NCBI GenBank assembly: GCA_027587225.1 | Contig: JAPDDQ010000001.1 | Span: forward strand, 248,001-312,000 | Source: Solirubrobacter taibaiensis | GTDB lineage: Bacteria; Actinomycetota; Thermoleophilia; Solirubrobacterales; Solirubrobacteraceae | Reading direction: 5' to 3' | Length of the DNA stretch: 64,000 bases | Part shown: positions 46,609 to 56,391 of the stretch, piece by piece | Layout of the letters: each line of letters starts with the position of its first letter | Numbering within the stretch: position 1 is the stretch's first letter | Program-made: the position numbers and the translations under genes | Notes under the pieces: generated by a model | Databases searched by the model: none | What the model was told of the DNA's origin: nothing | Seen by the model: the letters and a program-made list of their open reading frames with translations, nothing else

Positions 46609-48631
46609 CTAGCTTCGAGGGCCACCACACCCGGCGGCCGATGTCGATCACGGCCGCCGGGACGATCACCGATCGCACGACGAACGTGTCCAGCAACACG
46701 CCGAACGCGACGATGAAGCCGATCTGCGTGAGCACCACGAGCGGGAGCACGGCGAGCGCACCGAACGTCCCGGCGAGCACGATCCCCGCGCCGGTGATGA
46801 CGGCGCCCGTCACGGCGAGGCCGCGCAGCGTGCCTTCGCGGGTGCCGTGCTGCTGCGCCTCCTCGCGCACCCGCGCCATCAGGAAGATGTTGTAGTCGAT
46901 GCCCAAGGCGACGAGGAAGACGAAGGCGAGCAGCGGGAGCGTCGGGCCGACGCCGGTGAAGCCGAAGATGTAGTCGGACACGAAGATGCCGACGCCGAGC
47001 GCCGCCGCGAAGCTCACGATCACGGACGCGATCAGCAGCAGCGGCGCGACGATCGCGCGCAGGAGCAGGACCAGGATCCCGAACACGACGAGCAGCGTGA
47101 GCGGGATGATGAGCTTGTTGTCGCGGTTCGCGGCCTCGCGCAGGTCGTACTCCTGCGCGGACGGGCCACCGACGAGCCCGGCCTCTCCGATCGCCTCCCG
47201 CAGCTTCGGGATCGTGTCCAGTGCTTCCCGCGAGTACGGCGCGTTCGGGAACGTGACGCTGAGGGCGGTGCCCGCCTCGCCGGAGGTGCCGGGTCGGACC
47301 TGACCGAACTCGCTCGCGGCCTGCGTGACCCGCTCGACGTTGCTCCGGTCGGGCACGACGATGTCCGTCGGCGCGGAAGCGCCCGCGGCGAAGTTGCGCG
47401 TGAGGATCTCCTGGCCGGTGACGCTGTCCACCTCGCCGCGGAACTGGTTGTCCTGCGTCTGGTTGGCGTCGAGCGCGAGGACGTTGGCCGCCATCACCAG
47501 CAGGACGATCGTGCCGGTCACCCACACCGCGCGCGGCCGCGAAGCGACGCGGTTGCCGACTCCCCGCCAGAAGCCGTGCTCCTCGTCCACGCCCGCCTGG
47601 CCGGCGTGCGGGATGGTGTCGAACGGGGACCAGAACGCGTTGCGACCGGTGATCGCGAGCAGCGCCGGGAGCACGGTGAGCATCGACATCATCGCCAGCA
47701 CGACGCCCACCGCGCCGACCGGGCCGAGGCCGGCGGTGGAGTTCACGTCGGCGAGCGAGAGGCAGAGCAGCGCCGCGATCACCGTCCCACCGGACGCGAG
47801 GATGGCCGGTCCGGCGCTCTTCATCGCGATCGCGACCGCCTCGTGCTTGTCCTCGTGGCGGCGCAGCTCCTCGCGGTAGCGGGACACGAGCAGCAGCGCG
47901 TAGTCCGTGCCCGCGCCGAACACGAGCACCGGCAGGATGCCGCCCGTCTGGCCGTTGATCGTGAGCCCGGCCTCGCCCAGCACGTAGCCGGCGCCGCGCG
48001 AGGCGGCCTCGGCGAGCACGACGCTGAAGAACGGGATGGCCCAGAAGATCGGCGAGCGGTAGATCGCGATCAGCAGGACGAGCACGATGCTCGCCGCCGC
48101 CAGCAGGAGCGGGCCGTTGACGCCGCCGAAGACCTTGATCGCATCCAGCGAGTAGCCCGCCGCGCCGGTGAGCTTGACCTCAAGCCCGTCCGAGGACTCG
48201 CCCGCCCGGTCGGCGATCTCCTGGACCGCGAGCTCGAACTTGTCCCCGACACCCCCGCCGGGCTGCACCGGTTGGACGATCAGCGCGGCCGCCCCGTCCT
48301 CGCTGAAGACCGGTTCCTGCGCCTCCAAGACCAGCTCAGGACGGTTCTCGTTGAGCTTCGTGCGGGTCTCGTTGACGCGCTGCCGATCGGCTTCGGTCAG
48401 TCCGCCCTCGCGCTCGAACACGATCACGGCCGGTGCGAGCTCGCCGCCCGGGAGCTGCTGGATGGCCTCGAGCGCCTTGACGGACTCCGCGTCGCCCGGG
48501 AGGAACGACGAAGACTCGTTCTTCTGGATGCCTTCGAACTTGCCCGCCTGACTGGCGAGGCCGATGAAGAAGACGAGGGCGAGGGCGAGGACGACGTATT
48601 TGGAGCGCCGGCCGGCGGGGAGCGTCAGCAT
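46568..48631 (-). CDS. MMPL/RND-family transporter
   Basis: A 687-residue proton-driven exporter with two repeats, each with an outer loop domain and a cluster of transmembrane helices: first GPLLLAAASIVLVLLIAIYRSPIFWAIPFF with FGAGTDYALLLVSRYREEL (the proton-relay G-x-x-x-D-Y), then IIPLTLLVVFGILVLLLRAIVAPLLL with ALGIDYNIFLMARVREEAQ. Eleven to twelve helices in total. Relatives carry lipids or drugs across the membrane of actinobacteria. It ends 2 bp from the start of a neighbouring gene's stop region and overlaps glnA. Confidence 0.92.
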   Translation of the reverse strand: MLTLPAGRRSKYVVLALALVFFIGLASQAGKFEGIQKNESSSFLPGDAESVKALEAIQQLPGGELAPAVIVFEREGGLTEADRQRVNETRTKLNENRPELVLEAQEPVFSEDGAAALIVQPVQPGGGVGDKFELAVQEIADRAGESSDGLEVKLTGAAGYSLDAIKVFGGVNGPLLLAAASIVLVLLIAIYRSPIFWAIPFFSVVLAEAASRGAGYVLGEAGLTINGQTGGILPVLVFGAGTDYALLLVSRYREELRRHEDKHEAVAIAMKSAGPAILASGGTVIAALLCLSLADVNSTAGLGPVGAVGVVLAMMSMLTVLPALLAITGRNAFWSPFDTIPHAGQAGVDEEHGFWRGVGNRVASRPRAVWVTGTIVLLVMAANVLALDANQTQDNQFRGEVDSVTGQEILTRNFAAGASAPTDIVVPDRSNVERVTQAASEFGQVRPGTSGEAGTALSVTFPNAPYSREALDTIPKLREAIGEAGLVGGPSAQEYDLREAANRDNKLIIPLTLLVVFGILVLLLRAIVAPLLLIASVIVSFAAALGVGIFVSDYIFGFTGVGPTLPLLAFVFLVALGIDYNIFLMARVREEAQQHGTREGTLRGLAVTGAVITGAGIVLAGTFGALAVLPLVVLTQIGFIVAFGVLLDTFVVRSVIVPAAVIDIGRRVWWPSKLAKESRDTARAPTE

Positions 48632-48632
48632 G

Positions 48633-49544
48633 TCAACCGGCTCTACGGGGCGCGCCTGCCAATCGGATTCTCGTGACCGTCTGGTCGGGTTGCGTCATGA
48701 CCTGATCCCAGGTCACGCGGATGACGCGGTCGCCGTGGGCCTCGAGGCGGGCCTGTTTGGCGGCGTCGTCTTGTTTCGCGATGAGCGTGTCGTGGAACTG
48801 GGCGCCGTCGGCTTCTAGGGAGAGGTTGATGGCTGGCCACCGGAAATCGGGGCGGGTGGGGATGCCGTCGAGGACGAGGACCGGTTGGACGAGCGGGGGC
48901 TGGAAGTAGGCGAGGATGAGGTCGTGGGTGGCGTCCTCGAGTTCGGATTCGGTGGGGACGTAGCCCTGGGCTAGGGCTTCGTCGAGGTTCTTGGTCTGGC
49001 CCCGCAGTTCTGACAACGTCACTCGTTTCAGTACGAAGCCTTCTCGGACAGCGCGGCGGAGTGGGCGAAACGACTGCATCGAGGAGAGGTCGATCAGGGC
49101 GCGTGCTGGGGTTGTGACGGGGATGGCGTCCAGGCGGATGACTTGAGGCTCGCGGCGGGTGCGGTGGACGATGATGCCCGGGACCGTGCGCCGCTTTCCG
49201 TTGGGGATCGTGACGTGTACCGCGGTGTTCTCGTCATAGTCGACGAGGCGCCAGAGGGTCGCGGCGGAATAGTGGCTCAGGACGCCGTTGGTGGCCTTCG
49301 TGGCGGCGAGGAACCTCGCGTGCATCGAGAGAGGCGGGGCATTGACCGAGTAGACGCCTCCATGGACGCGGTGAAGCGTGCCGCGTTCGCACCGGCGCGC
49401 GATCGCGTGGTCAGAGAGCCCGCACTCTCGGAGGTCCGCAACGGAGAGAACACCCCATTGAGAGGCGGCCCGAATCGCCACGGCAAGGTCGGGTGCGGAG
49501 CTTGACTGTCGGTTTCCGGCAGTAGGAGTACGCACGCCCCGCAC
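48633..49544 (-). CDS. AbiEi-antitoxin-like winged-helix plus DUF559-like nuclease-fold protein
   Basis: A 303-residue two-domain protein. The N-terminal winged helix, LAVAIRAASQWGVLSVADLRECGLSDHAIARRCERGTLHRVHGGVYSV, matches the type IV AbiEi antitoxin N-terminal domain. The C-terminal part, TRPDFRWPAINLSLEADGAQFHD...DAAKQARLEAHGDRVIRVTWDQV, has the D-x18-E-x-D/G...R-D/A pattern of the DUF559/Vsr-like endonuclease fold. Such fusions are very common, often in many copies, in Solirubrobacterales and relatives. No AbiEii toxin gene is adjacent. GTG 49544 (or 49535) is the likely start; the upstream frame is a shadow. Confidence 0.8.
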   Translation of the reverse strand: MRGVRTPTAGNRQSSSAPDLAVAIRAASQWGVLSVADLRECGLSDHAIARRCERGTLHRVHGGVYSVNAPPLSMHARFLAATKATNGVLSHYSAATLWRLVDYDENTAVHVTIPNGKRRTVPGIIVHRTRREPQVIRLDAIPVTTPARALIDLSSMQSFRPLRRAVREGFVLKRVTLSELRGQTKNLDEALAQGYVPTESELEDATHDLILAYFQPPLVQPVLVLDGIPTRPDFRWPAINLSLEADGAQFHDTLIAKQDDAAKQARLEAHGDRVIRVTWDQVMTQPDQTVTRIRLAGAPRRAG

Positions 49545-49576
49545 GATCGCGCGAGGCGCTGCGACAGAACAAGACG

Positions 49577-51529
49577 CTATTGCAACAAATCCGCTAATTC
49601 TTCGACGCGGGTTACCGGCAATCCGCACGTGAACCGCTGGCACACGTAGGCGGCCGGGCTGCCGTCCACGGGCTCTCGGCCCGTCAACAGCGGCACCGCG
49701 CTCCCTCCGCCGCCCGCGAGGACCACGTGCGGGTAGAAGCCGCGGCGGACGACGGCGGCGAGATCGGCGGCGTCGCCGGCCAACGCCACTTCGCGGACGG
49801 GCGCAGCGTAGAAGTCCATCGCCCGCAAGAGATGGCCGAAGGCCAGCGGGTGCTTCGGGGCGATCGGGTGCAGCAGGGCGATCAGGGACAGGGCCGCGTT
49901 CTCGTAGGAGGCCTCGCCGGTCAGGCGCGCCAGGCGGAGCAGGCCGAAGCAGGCCGCCGAGGCGCCGGCGGGGATCGGGGCGTCCTCGAGGTCCTTGCGT
50001 CGCGCGATCAGCCCCGTGTGCTCGGCGGAGGTGGAGAAGAAGCCGCCGCGCTCGGGGTCGTGGAAGCGGATCAGGATCGCCTCGGCGAGCTCGATCGCGC
50101 GCACGAACCACTGCTCGTCGAAGGTCGACTCGTACAGGGTCAAATACGCTTCGAGCAGGTACGCGTAGTCGTCGAGGAAACCGGGTTGCTTGGCCACGCC
50201 GCGGTTGAAGACGCGCAGCAGCGACCCGTCGGCCGCCCGCAACTCGGCCTCGATGAACGAAGCGCACGCTTCCGCGGCCGCGAGGTAGTCCGCGCGCCCG
50301 AAAGCCGCGCCCGCCTCGGCCAACACGCCGATCATCAGCGCGTTCCACGACGTCAGCCGCTTGTCGTCCAGCGCGGGCCGCACCCGCTTCGAACGCGCGG
50401 CGAGCAACCCGGCCTTGATCTCGCCCAACGCGGCCGGATCGCCGGTGGCGCGCGTCAAAATGGTGCGGCCCTCGAAGTTCCCTTCCTCGGTGATGCCGTA
50501 ATGGGCGATCGCGGCCAGAGCGAGGTCGGGAGATAGCGCCGCGCGCACGTCCCCCGGCGTCCAGACGTAGAACTTGCCCTCGACGCCCTCGGAGTCCGCG
50601 TCCAGCGACGAAGCGAAGCCACCCTCGTCCTGCCGCAGCTCCCGCACGGCCCAATCCAAAGTCTCCTCGGCCACCCGCCGGAAGAGCGGGTCGTCGGAGA
50701 TCTTCCAGGCGTGCAGGTACGCGCGGGCCAGCAGCGCGTTGTCATAGAGCATCTTCTCGAAGTGGGGCACGACCCAGCCCGTATCGACCGAGTAGCGGGC
50801 GAACCCGCCGCCGATCTGGTCGTACAGCCCGCCCGAGGCCATCCGGCGCAGCGTCTGCAGGGCCATGGGCCGCTCGCCACGCGCCAACAGGAACTCGATC
50901 ACCGAGGTCATCGGGAACTTGGGCGCCGCGCCCCAGCCGCCGAACTCGCGATCGAAGACCTGGCCGAGGATCGCGACGGCCTCGTCCAGCACCGCCGGGT
51001 CGAACTCGTCGGGCGCGGCCTCCAAGGTCGCCGCACCGGCCAGTCGCGGCACGATGTCCCGCGAGGCCGTGACGATCTCGTCACGCTGATCGACCCAGGC
51101 CTGAGCCAGTGACGTCAGCACGTCACGCCAGGACGGCAGCTGCTGGCGCGACTGCGGCGGGAAGTAGGTGCCCGCCCAGAACGGGTTGCCCTCGGGCGTG
51201 ACGAAGGCGTTCAACGGCCAGCCGCCCTGGCCGGTCATGGCCTGGACGGCGTCCATGTAGATCGCGTCGACGTCCGGACGCTCCTCGCGATCGACCTTCA
51301 CGCAGACGAAGTGCTCGTTCATGAGCGCAGCGACGGACGCGTCCTCGAAGGATTCGTGCTCCATGACGTGGCACCAATGGCAGGCCGCGTAGCCGATCGA
51401 GATCAGCAGCGGCTTGTCTTCGTCGCGAGCGCGAGCGAACGCCTCGTCGCCCCACGGGTACCAGTCGACGGGGTTGTCCGCGTGCTGCAGCAGATAGGGC
51501 GATGTCTCTAAGGCAAGGCGATTCGGCAT
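49577..51529 (-). CDS. Thioredoxin-domain protein YyaL/DUF255 (SPATA20-like)
   Basis: A 650-residue protein. An N-terminal thioredoxin-like DUF255 domain carries [24 protein letters not shown] and C50-H-W-C53 ([18 protein letters not shown]), followed by an (alpha/alpha)6-barrel of the N-acylglucosamine 2-epimerase type ([32 protein letters not shown]). The family is widespread and its reaction is not established. Length and motifs are complete. It is transcribed away from the ridA-ilvA pair across 19 bp. Confidence 0.9.
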   Translation of the reverse strand: MPNRLALETSPYLLQHADNPVDWYPWGDEAFARARDEDKPLLISIGYAACHWCHVMEHESFEDASVAALMNEHFVCVKVDREERPDVDAIYMDAVQAMTGQGGWPLNAFVTPEGNPFWAGTYFPPQSRQQLPSWRDVLTSLAQAWVDQRDEIVTASRDIVPRLAGAATLEAAPDEFDPAVLDEAVAILGQVFDREFGGWGAAPKFPMTSVIEFLLARGERPMALQTLRRMASGGLYDQIGGGFARYSVDTGWVVPHFEKMLYDNALLARAYLHAWKISDDPLFRRVAEETLDWAVRELRQDEGGFASSLDADSEGVEGKFYVWTPGDVRAALSPDLALAAIAHYGITEEGNFEGRTILTRATGDPAALGEIKAGLLAARSKRVRPALDDKRLTSWNALMIGVLAEAGAAFGRADYLAAAEACASFIEAELRAADGSLLRVFNRGVAKQPGFLDDYAYLLEAYLTLYESTFDEQWFVRAIELAEAILIRFHDPERGGFFSTSAEHTGLIARRKDLEDAPIPAGASAACFGLLRLARLTGEASYENAALSLIALLHPIAPKHPLAFGHLLRAMDFYAAPVREVALAGDAADLAAVVRRGFYPHVVLAGGGGSAVPLLTGREPVDGSPAAYVCQRFTCGLPVTRVEELADLLQ

Positions 51530-51548
51530 CTCAGATACGGTCCTTCAC

Positions 51549-51935
51549 ATGAGCCATTCTCGTGAAACCGTGACGGCGAACCCGGGCCCGCCTGCTGCCG
51601 GGCCGTACTCGCACGCCGTCAAGTCCGGCGCGCACCTGTTCGTGAGCGGCCAGGTGCACCTCGATCCTGACACGGGACAGCTGATCGACGGCACGCCCGC
51701 CGAGAAGGCCAAGCGCTGTCTGGACAACCTGACGATCATCGCCGAGGCCGCGGGCTGCAAGTTGGAGAACGCGGTCCGTGTCGCCGTCTACGTCACCGAC
51801 ATCAGCGTCTTCGCCGAGATGAACGAGGCGTACGCCGGCTACTTCCCGAGCGACCCGCCCGCGCGGACCACGATCGGCGTCGCCGCCCTCCCCATGGGCG
51901 CCGAGGTCGAGATGGACGCGATCATCGCGCTGTGA
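51549..51935 (+). CDS. RidA-family reactive-intermediate deaminase
   Basis: A 128-residue YjgF/RidA protein that hydrolyses 2-aminoacrylate and related enamines released by PLP enzymes. GPYSHAVKSGAHLFVSGQVHLDP and the active-site Arg in DPPARTTIGVAALPMGAEVEMDAI (the usual P-x-R-x-T/x-V) are present. It overlaps ilvA by 4 nt. Pairing with threonine dehydratase fits its job of clearing the enamine/imine that enzyme makes. Confidence 0.93.
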   Translation: MSHSRETVTANPGPPAAGPYSHAVKSGAHLFVSGQVHLDPDTGQLIDGTPAEKAKRCLDNLTIIAEAAGCKLENAVRVAVYVTDISVFAEMNEAYAGYFPSDPPARTTIGVAALPMGAEVEMDAIIAL

Positions 51936-53143
51936 CCGTCACCGCGCGCGACGTCAAAGCCGCACGCGCGGCGGTAGAGACCGTCGCGCGCCGCACACCG
52001 ATGCTCTCCACCCGCACGTTCTCCGAGCGTGCGGGCGGGACGGTGGCGCTGAAGGCCGAGAACCTGCAGCGCACCGGGTCGTTCAAGGTCCGCGGCGTCG
52101 CCGCGAAGCTCGACGCGCTCGGCCATGAAGGCTGCAAGAACGGCGTGATCGCCGCCTCCGCGGGCAACCACGCCCAGGCGCTCGCCGCCGGCGCGGCCGC
52201 CCGCGGCGTGCACTGCGAGGTCGTGGTCCCCGTGGACGCGCCGATGGCGAAGGTCGAGGCTGCCCGCCGCTACGGCGCGATCGTCCACGCGGGCGGCAAG
52301 AGCGTCGACGAGTGCATCGTCATCGCACTCGAGAAGGCGGAGTCCGAGGGGCTCGCGTTCGTGCACCCGTTCGACGATCCCGCGATCGTCGCCGGTCAAG
52401 GGTCGCTCGGGCTGGAGTTGCTCGAGGACGTGCCGGATCTGGGCCAGGTCGTGATCCCGATCGGCGGGGGAGGCCTGTGCGCCGGAAGTGCCCTCGCGAT
52501 CAAGGACGCCAAGCCGCACGTGCGGATCATCGGCGTCCAGGCGACGGCCTGCGCGCCGTACCCGGAGTCGATGCAGGCCGGCACGCCGGTGGAGGCCAAG
52601 ACGGCGCTCACGATCGCCGACGGCATCGCGGTCAAGCGTCCCGGCGGCATCCCGCTCGCGATCCTGCGCACGCACCTCGACGACCTCGTGGTCGTCAACG
52701 AGGAAGCCATCGCGGCGGCCATGGCGCTCCTGCTCGAGCGCTGCAAGCTCGTGGTCGAGGGAGCGGGAGCGGTCGGCATCGCCGCGCTGCTCGGCGGTCA
52801 GGTGGAGCCGGTCGACGGCACCACCGTCGCGGTGCTGTCCGGCGGTAACGTCGACGCCGGCCTGCTCGCGGCCATCGCGCGCCGGCACGAGACCGAAGCC
52901 GGGCGCCGGCTCGTCGCGCTCACCCGCATCCCCGACCGGCCGGGCGGGCTCGCGACGCTGCTCGCCGCCGTCGCCGGCACCGGCGCGAACATCGTCGACG
53001 TCAGCCACGTACGGGAGGGCCTCGGCCTGCACGTCCGGGAGACGGCCGTCGAGATGGTGCTCGAGACGCGCGGCCGCGACCACGCGCAGACGGTTCTCAC
53101 CAAGCTCCAAGACGAGGGCTACGAAACCCAGGTCATCGCCTGA
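51932..53143 (+). CDS. ilvA: Threonine ammonia-lyase (threonine dehydratase) with ACT domain
   Basis: A 403-residue PLP enzyme that turns threonine into 2-oxobutanoate, the first step to isoleucine. PLP-Lys is K52 (TGSFKVRG), ASAGNHAQALA follows, and the phosphate loop is PIGGGGLCAG. The C-terminal 75 residues (VALTRIPDRPGGLATLLAAVAGTGANIVDVSHVREG) form one ACT domain that probably senses an amino acid. This length is the short biosynthetic/catabolic type (TD2-like). GTG 51932 lies inside the ridA stop. Confidence 0.93.
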   Translation: MTVTARDVKAARAAVETVARRTPMLSTRTFSERAGGTVALKAENLQRTGSFKVRGVAAKLDALGHEGCKNGVIAASAGNHAQALAAGAAARGVHCEVVVPVDAPMAKVEAARRYGAIVHAGGKSVDECIVIALEKAESEGLAFVHPFDDPAIVAGQGSLGLELLEDVPDLGQVVIPIGGGGLCAGSALAIKDAKPHVRIIGVQATACAPYPESMQAGTPVEAKTALTIADGIAVKRPGGIPLAILRTHLDDLVVVNEEAIAAAMALLLERCKLVVEGAGAVGIAALLGGQVEPVDGTTVAVLSGGNVDAGLLAAIARRHETEAGRRLVALTRIPDRPGGLATLLAAVAGTGANIVDVSHVREGLGLHVRETAVEMVLETRGRDHAQTVLTKLQDEGYETQVIA

Positions 53144-53192
53144 CAAGGTCGCGGCAAGGCCAGGGCAACCGCGAGTAGCGAAATTGCCCGGC

Positions 53193-54452
53193 ATGAAGAT
53201 GTCCCTCCTGCTCGCCACCGGTCTGGTGCTCCTCGCGCCGGCTGTGGCGAACGCTGATTCCATCGTCTACATCGACCAGGGCAACGTGTGGTCCGCCGCG
53301 CCGGACGGCTCGCACAAGGTGCAGCTCACGACGGGCGGCCAGTGGCACTCGCCCACGCAGGCCGACAACGGCACGATCGCGGCGGTGCAGGGCACCGGCC
53401 CGATCCAGGTGATGGCGGGCGACGGCAAGCCGCTGCACACGATCACGACGCCGCCCGCGAAGTCCGGTGACGGTGGGACGTTCGCGCCGAACCCCGTGCA
53501 GCTGAGCTTCTCGCCGGACGGGACGAAGATCGCCTACGCGTACCTCGCGTACTCGTGCCCGGTGGCTTCGAGCTGCGGTTCGATCCAGCGCTCGGTCTTC
53601 TACACCGACGCCGGCGTCACGACGGCGACGCCGCACAGCGTCTACGGCAACCAGCACAGCGTCTCCAACCCCGAGTGGGTGACCAACAGCCGGACGCTCG
53701 TGTTCGGCGGCTACGGGCGCCAGGTCGCGATCGACGAGCTCGACGCCGGTGACTACAACAGCGTGCCCTGGATGGTGCCGAACGGGGACATGGGCGACGG
53801 CGAGCTCACCCGCGACGGACGCAAGCTCGCGGTGACGAGCGACTACGGCGACAACCTGAAGCTCACGTTCTTCGCGGTCACCGGCACGGTCGGGGGCGCG
53901 TATCCCGAGTTCGCGTGCGAGATGACCAAGCCGGACCCGAAGTTCCATGACCCGAGCTGGGCGCCCGACAACGCGGGGATCGCGTTCGGATCGAGCAAGG
54001 GCATCGAGGTCTCGCGCTTCACGCAGTTCGGGCCGGGTGTGTGCGCCGCGCCGAACGACAGTGTCCTCACCCCGACCGGCACCGAGCCCGACTGGGGCCC
54101 CGCCAACCCGCCCGCCGCGGCCTACAAGGTCCCGTCCGTCCCGCAGACGCCGCCGCCCGTGACGAACCCGGCGCCACAGCCCGCGCCCAAGGCGAGCATC
54201 TCGCTCACCAAGACGACGAGGAAGGCGCTCCGCAAGGGATTGGCGGTCAAGGTCACCGTCCCGGGCGCCGGCAAGGTGAAGCTCGTCGCGGCCTACAAGG
54301 GCAAGACGGTCGCGACCGGCACCGCCAGGGCCAAGCAGGCCGGCACGATCACCGTGAAGCTCGGCAAGGTGCGCAAGAACGTGAAGAGTCTCACCCTCAA
54401 GTTGACGTTCAACAATGAGGCGTCGGCGTCACGCGCGGTACGGGTGAGGTAG
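53193..54452 (+). CDS. Secreted TolB-like beta-propeller protein
   Basis: A 419-residue exported protein. A signal peptide (KMSLLLATGLVLLAPAVANA) is followed by WD40-like/TolB repeats, each with a S-P/A-D-G/N core (NVWSAAPDGSHKVQLTTGG, LSFSPDGTKIAYAY, ELTRDGRKLAVTSD, DPSWAPDNAGIAFGSS). A Pro-rich linker (VPSVPQTPPPVTNPAPQPAP) leads to a basic C-terminal domain (SLTKTTRKALRKGLAVKVTV). This layout is frequent in Thermoleophilia and its role is unknown. ATG 53193 starts the signal peptide. The 3' end overlaps the next convergent gene by 44 bp. Confidence 0.85.
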   Translation: MKMSLLLATGLVLLAPAVANADSIVYIDQGNVWSAAPDGSHKVQLTTGGQWHSPTQADNGTIAAVQGTGPIQVMAGDGKPLHTITTPPAKSGDGGTFAPNPVQLSFSPDGTKIAYAYLAYSCPVASSCGSIQRSVFYTDAGVTTATPHSVYGNQHSVSNPEWVTNSRTLVFGGYGRQVAIDELDAGDYNSVPWMVPNGDMGDGELTRDGRKLAVTSDYGDNLKLTFFAVTGTVGGAYPEFACEMTKPDPKFHDPSWAPDNAGIAFGSSKGIEVSRFTQFGPGVCAAPNDSVLTPTGTEPDWGPANPPAAAYKVPSVPQTPPPVTNPAPQPAPKASISLTKTTRKALRKGLAVKVTVPGAGKVKLVAAYKGKTVATGTARAKQAGTITVKLGKVRKNVKSLTLKLTFNNEASASRAVRVR

Positions 54453-55320
54453 GAAATCCGGTGAAGACGACGTCGACCCGTTGCCATGAGGAACGGCCGC
54501 GGGCCATGTGGTGATCGTCGATGCGGACGCGCTGGAGCAGGCCGTCCGTGCCGACGATCGCCTCGCCGTCGGCGACGAACCCGGTCCAGCGGATGCGCCG
54601 GGTGCGGTCCGGCAACGTGACGATCGGCTTGTAGGAGACGTGCCACGCCGTCTTGGTGGCCGGTGGCGCGTCCCACTCGTCGAGCTCGAGCCGGGGCTCC
54701 AGGGCGTCATCGTCCTCGGGGGCGCTGGTCGGGGACCAACAGTCCGGGCCGGAGAAACCGCGGACGTAGTCGCCGGGGGTGTCGTGGATGACCTCGAGAT
54801 CGAGGCCGTGATAGCGATGGAGCTGATGCGCGTACGCGCCGTCGTACTCGAACGTCGACTCGACGAACGTGTCGTGGCCGAACGGCGCCGCGGACGCCGT
54901 GCCGACGATGCGTGGATGGGCCAGCGTGCGCTCGCGGGCCGAGCGGGCGAGCTGCTCGGCCGCCAGGTCGGTCCTGGGGGTGCGCCCGCCCTTGCCGAGG
55001 ACGGGACGCAGTCGCTTGGCGAGCCGCGCGTCGCGCACCTTCAGGCAGGAGCCGCCGGCGATCGGCACGTCCGCCTTCTCGCGGCGTAGTGCGGCGCGTC
55101 CGGTCATGTCGCGGTCCGACCGAGCGAGCTGACACTGGACGACGCGGACTCCGCCGACGAGGGTGACGCGGCGGCGCTCCTCCACGCGCACGCCGGCCGG
55201 AACGGTGATCGTTACCTCCGGCGCCCCCTGCTGGCGGATCGTGACCTTGCGCGCCTCGGCCGCGTCGGCCACGAGCAGTCCGCTCAGCACGGCGAGGTAG
55301 GGTGCCAGCCGATGTCGCAC
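54409..55320 (-). CDS. Secreted hypothetical protein
   Basis: A 303-residue protein with a signal sequence (RHRLAPYLAVLSGLLVADAAEA). The first half is basic; a later segment, DTFVESTFEYDGAYAHQLHRYHGLDLEVIHDTPGDYVRGFSGPDCW, is aromatic and His/Asp-rich and could bind metal or sugar. No family is recognised. Four or more cysteines suggest disulfides in the exported form. Its start region overlaps the divergent peptidase gene by 9 bp. Confidence 0.6.
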   Translation of the reverse strand: MRHRLAPYLAVLSGLLVADAAEARKVTIRQQGAPEVTITVPAGVRVEERRRVTLVGGVRVVQCQLARSDRDMTGRAALRREKADVPIAGGSCLKVRDARLAKRLRPVLGKGGRTPRTDLAAEQLARSARERTLAHPRIVGTASAAPFGHDTFVESTFEYDGAYAHQLHRYHGLDLEVIHDTPGDYVRGFSGPDCWSPTSAPEDDDALEPRLELDEWDAPPATKTAWHVSYKPIVTLPDRTRRIRWTGFVADGEAIVGTDGLLQRVRIDDHHMARGRSSWQRVDVVFTGFPTSPVPRVTPTPHC

Positions 55321-56391
55321 GACGCCAGAGTAGACGCCCTGGACGGGCTACTGAAGGAAGCCGGACTGGATGCGGTCCTGGCCACCAAGGACGCTTCGAT
55401 CGCGTACCTGACCGGGTTCTGGGGCCTCCAGATGGAGCGCTTCTTCGGCGTGACCGTTCGCAAGGGCGGTACCGGGGCGCTGATCGCGCCGTCGCTGGAC
55501 CGCGACAGCGTCGGCCAAGCCCCGACCGGGCTCGACAAGGCGCTCTACGACGCCGCGAAGACGAACGGGCTCCCGACGCTCCACGACACGCTCAAAGGCG
55601 CGAAGCGGATCGGTGTGGAGGAAGACCACCTGATCTGGGCCCGCTCGAAGGCGCTGCAAGAGGCGGGCTACGAGCTCGTCCCCGCTTCCGACCTGATCAT
55701 GGAGCTGCGCGCGGCCAAGGACGCGGAGGAGATCGCCGCCGTCAAGCACGCGTGCGCGCAGATCATCGAGATCTACGAGGACCTGTGGGCGAACCTCCAG
55801 GTCGGCGAGAGCGAGATCGACGTCAACGCGCGTGTCGCCTACGCGCTCGCCCGCCGGGGCGGCAGCAATCCCGGACCACACATCCTCTTCGGCGCCCACT
55901 CCGGTGACCCGCACGGCTCGCCCGGCGAGCGGACGCTGCAGGCAGGCGATGTGATCGTCGCCGACATCTCCGCGCAGTTCGACGGCTACTGGGGCGACAT
56001 GACGCGGTGCGCGTACGCCGGGACACCGAGCGACTGGGCCGTGAAGGCGTGGGACGTCGTCAAGGAGGCCTACGACGACGCGGTCGCCGCGACGCGCGTC
56101 GGGAACACGGCACGCGACGTCGACGCGGCGCAGCGCGTCGTGGTGGAAGCCCACCCGGAGATCGGCGCCTGCCTGCACGGCGCGGGGCATGCGATCGGCA
56201 CCGAGATCCACGAGCCGCCGTTCCTCGTCGCGACGTCCGAGATCCCGCTGCGGGAGGGCATGATCTTCACCGTCGAGCCCGGGATCTACCACTCGGAGAT
56301 CGGCGGCATCCGGCTGGAGGACGACATCCTCGTCACCGCCGACGGGCCGGTCAACCTGTCGCCGGCTCCGCTGGACCTCCGGGTGCTCTGA
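55312..56391 (+). CDS. M24 family aminopeptidase (Xaa-Pro peptidase type)
   Basis: A 359-residue metallopeptidase. The N-terminal creatinase-like domain (about 1-125; LDAVLATKDASIAYLTGFWG) precedes a pita-bread domain with metal ligands in VIVADISAQFDGYWGDMTR (two Asp), HGAGHAIGTEIHEPPF (His), FTVEPGIY (Glu) and GGIRLEDDILVT (Glu). All five are present, so it should be active on Xaa-Pro or related peptides. It has no signal peptide and is cytoplasmic. Its start and end overlap convergent or divergent neighbours by 9 and 41 bp. Confidence 0.93.
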   Translation: MSHDARVDALDGLLKEAGLDAVLATKDASIAYLTGFWGLQMERFFGVTVRKGGTGALIAPSLDRDSVGQAPTGLDKALYDAAKTNGLPTLHDTLKGAKRIGVEEDHLIWARSKALQEAGYELVPASDLIMELRAAKDAEEIAAVKHACAQIIEIYEDLWANLQVGESEIDVNARVAYALARRGGSNPGPHILFGAHSGDPHGSPGERTLQAGDVIVADISAQFDGYWGDMTRCAYAGTPSDWAVKAWDVVKEAYDDAVAATRVGNTARDVDAAQRVVVEAHPEIGACLHGAGHAIGTEIHEPPFLVATSEIPLREGMIFTVEPGIYHSEIGGIRLEDDILVTADGPVNLSPAPLDLRVL

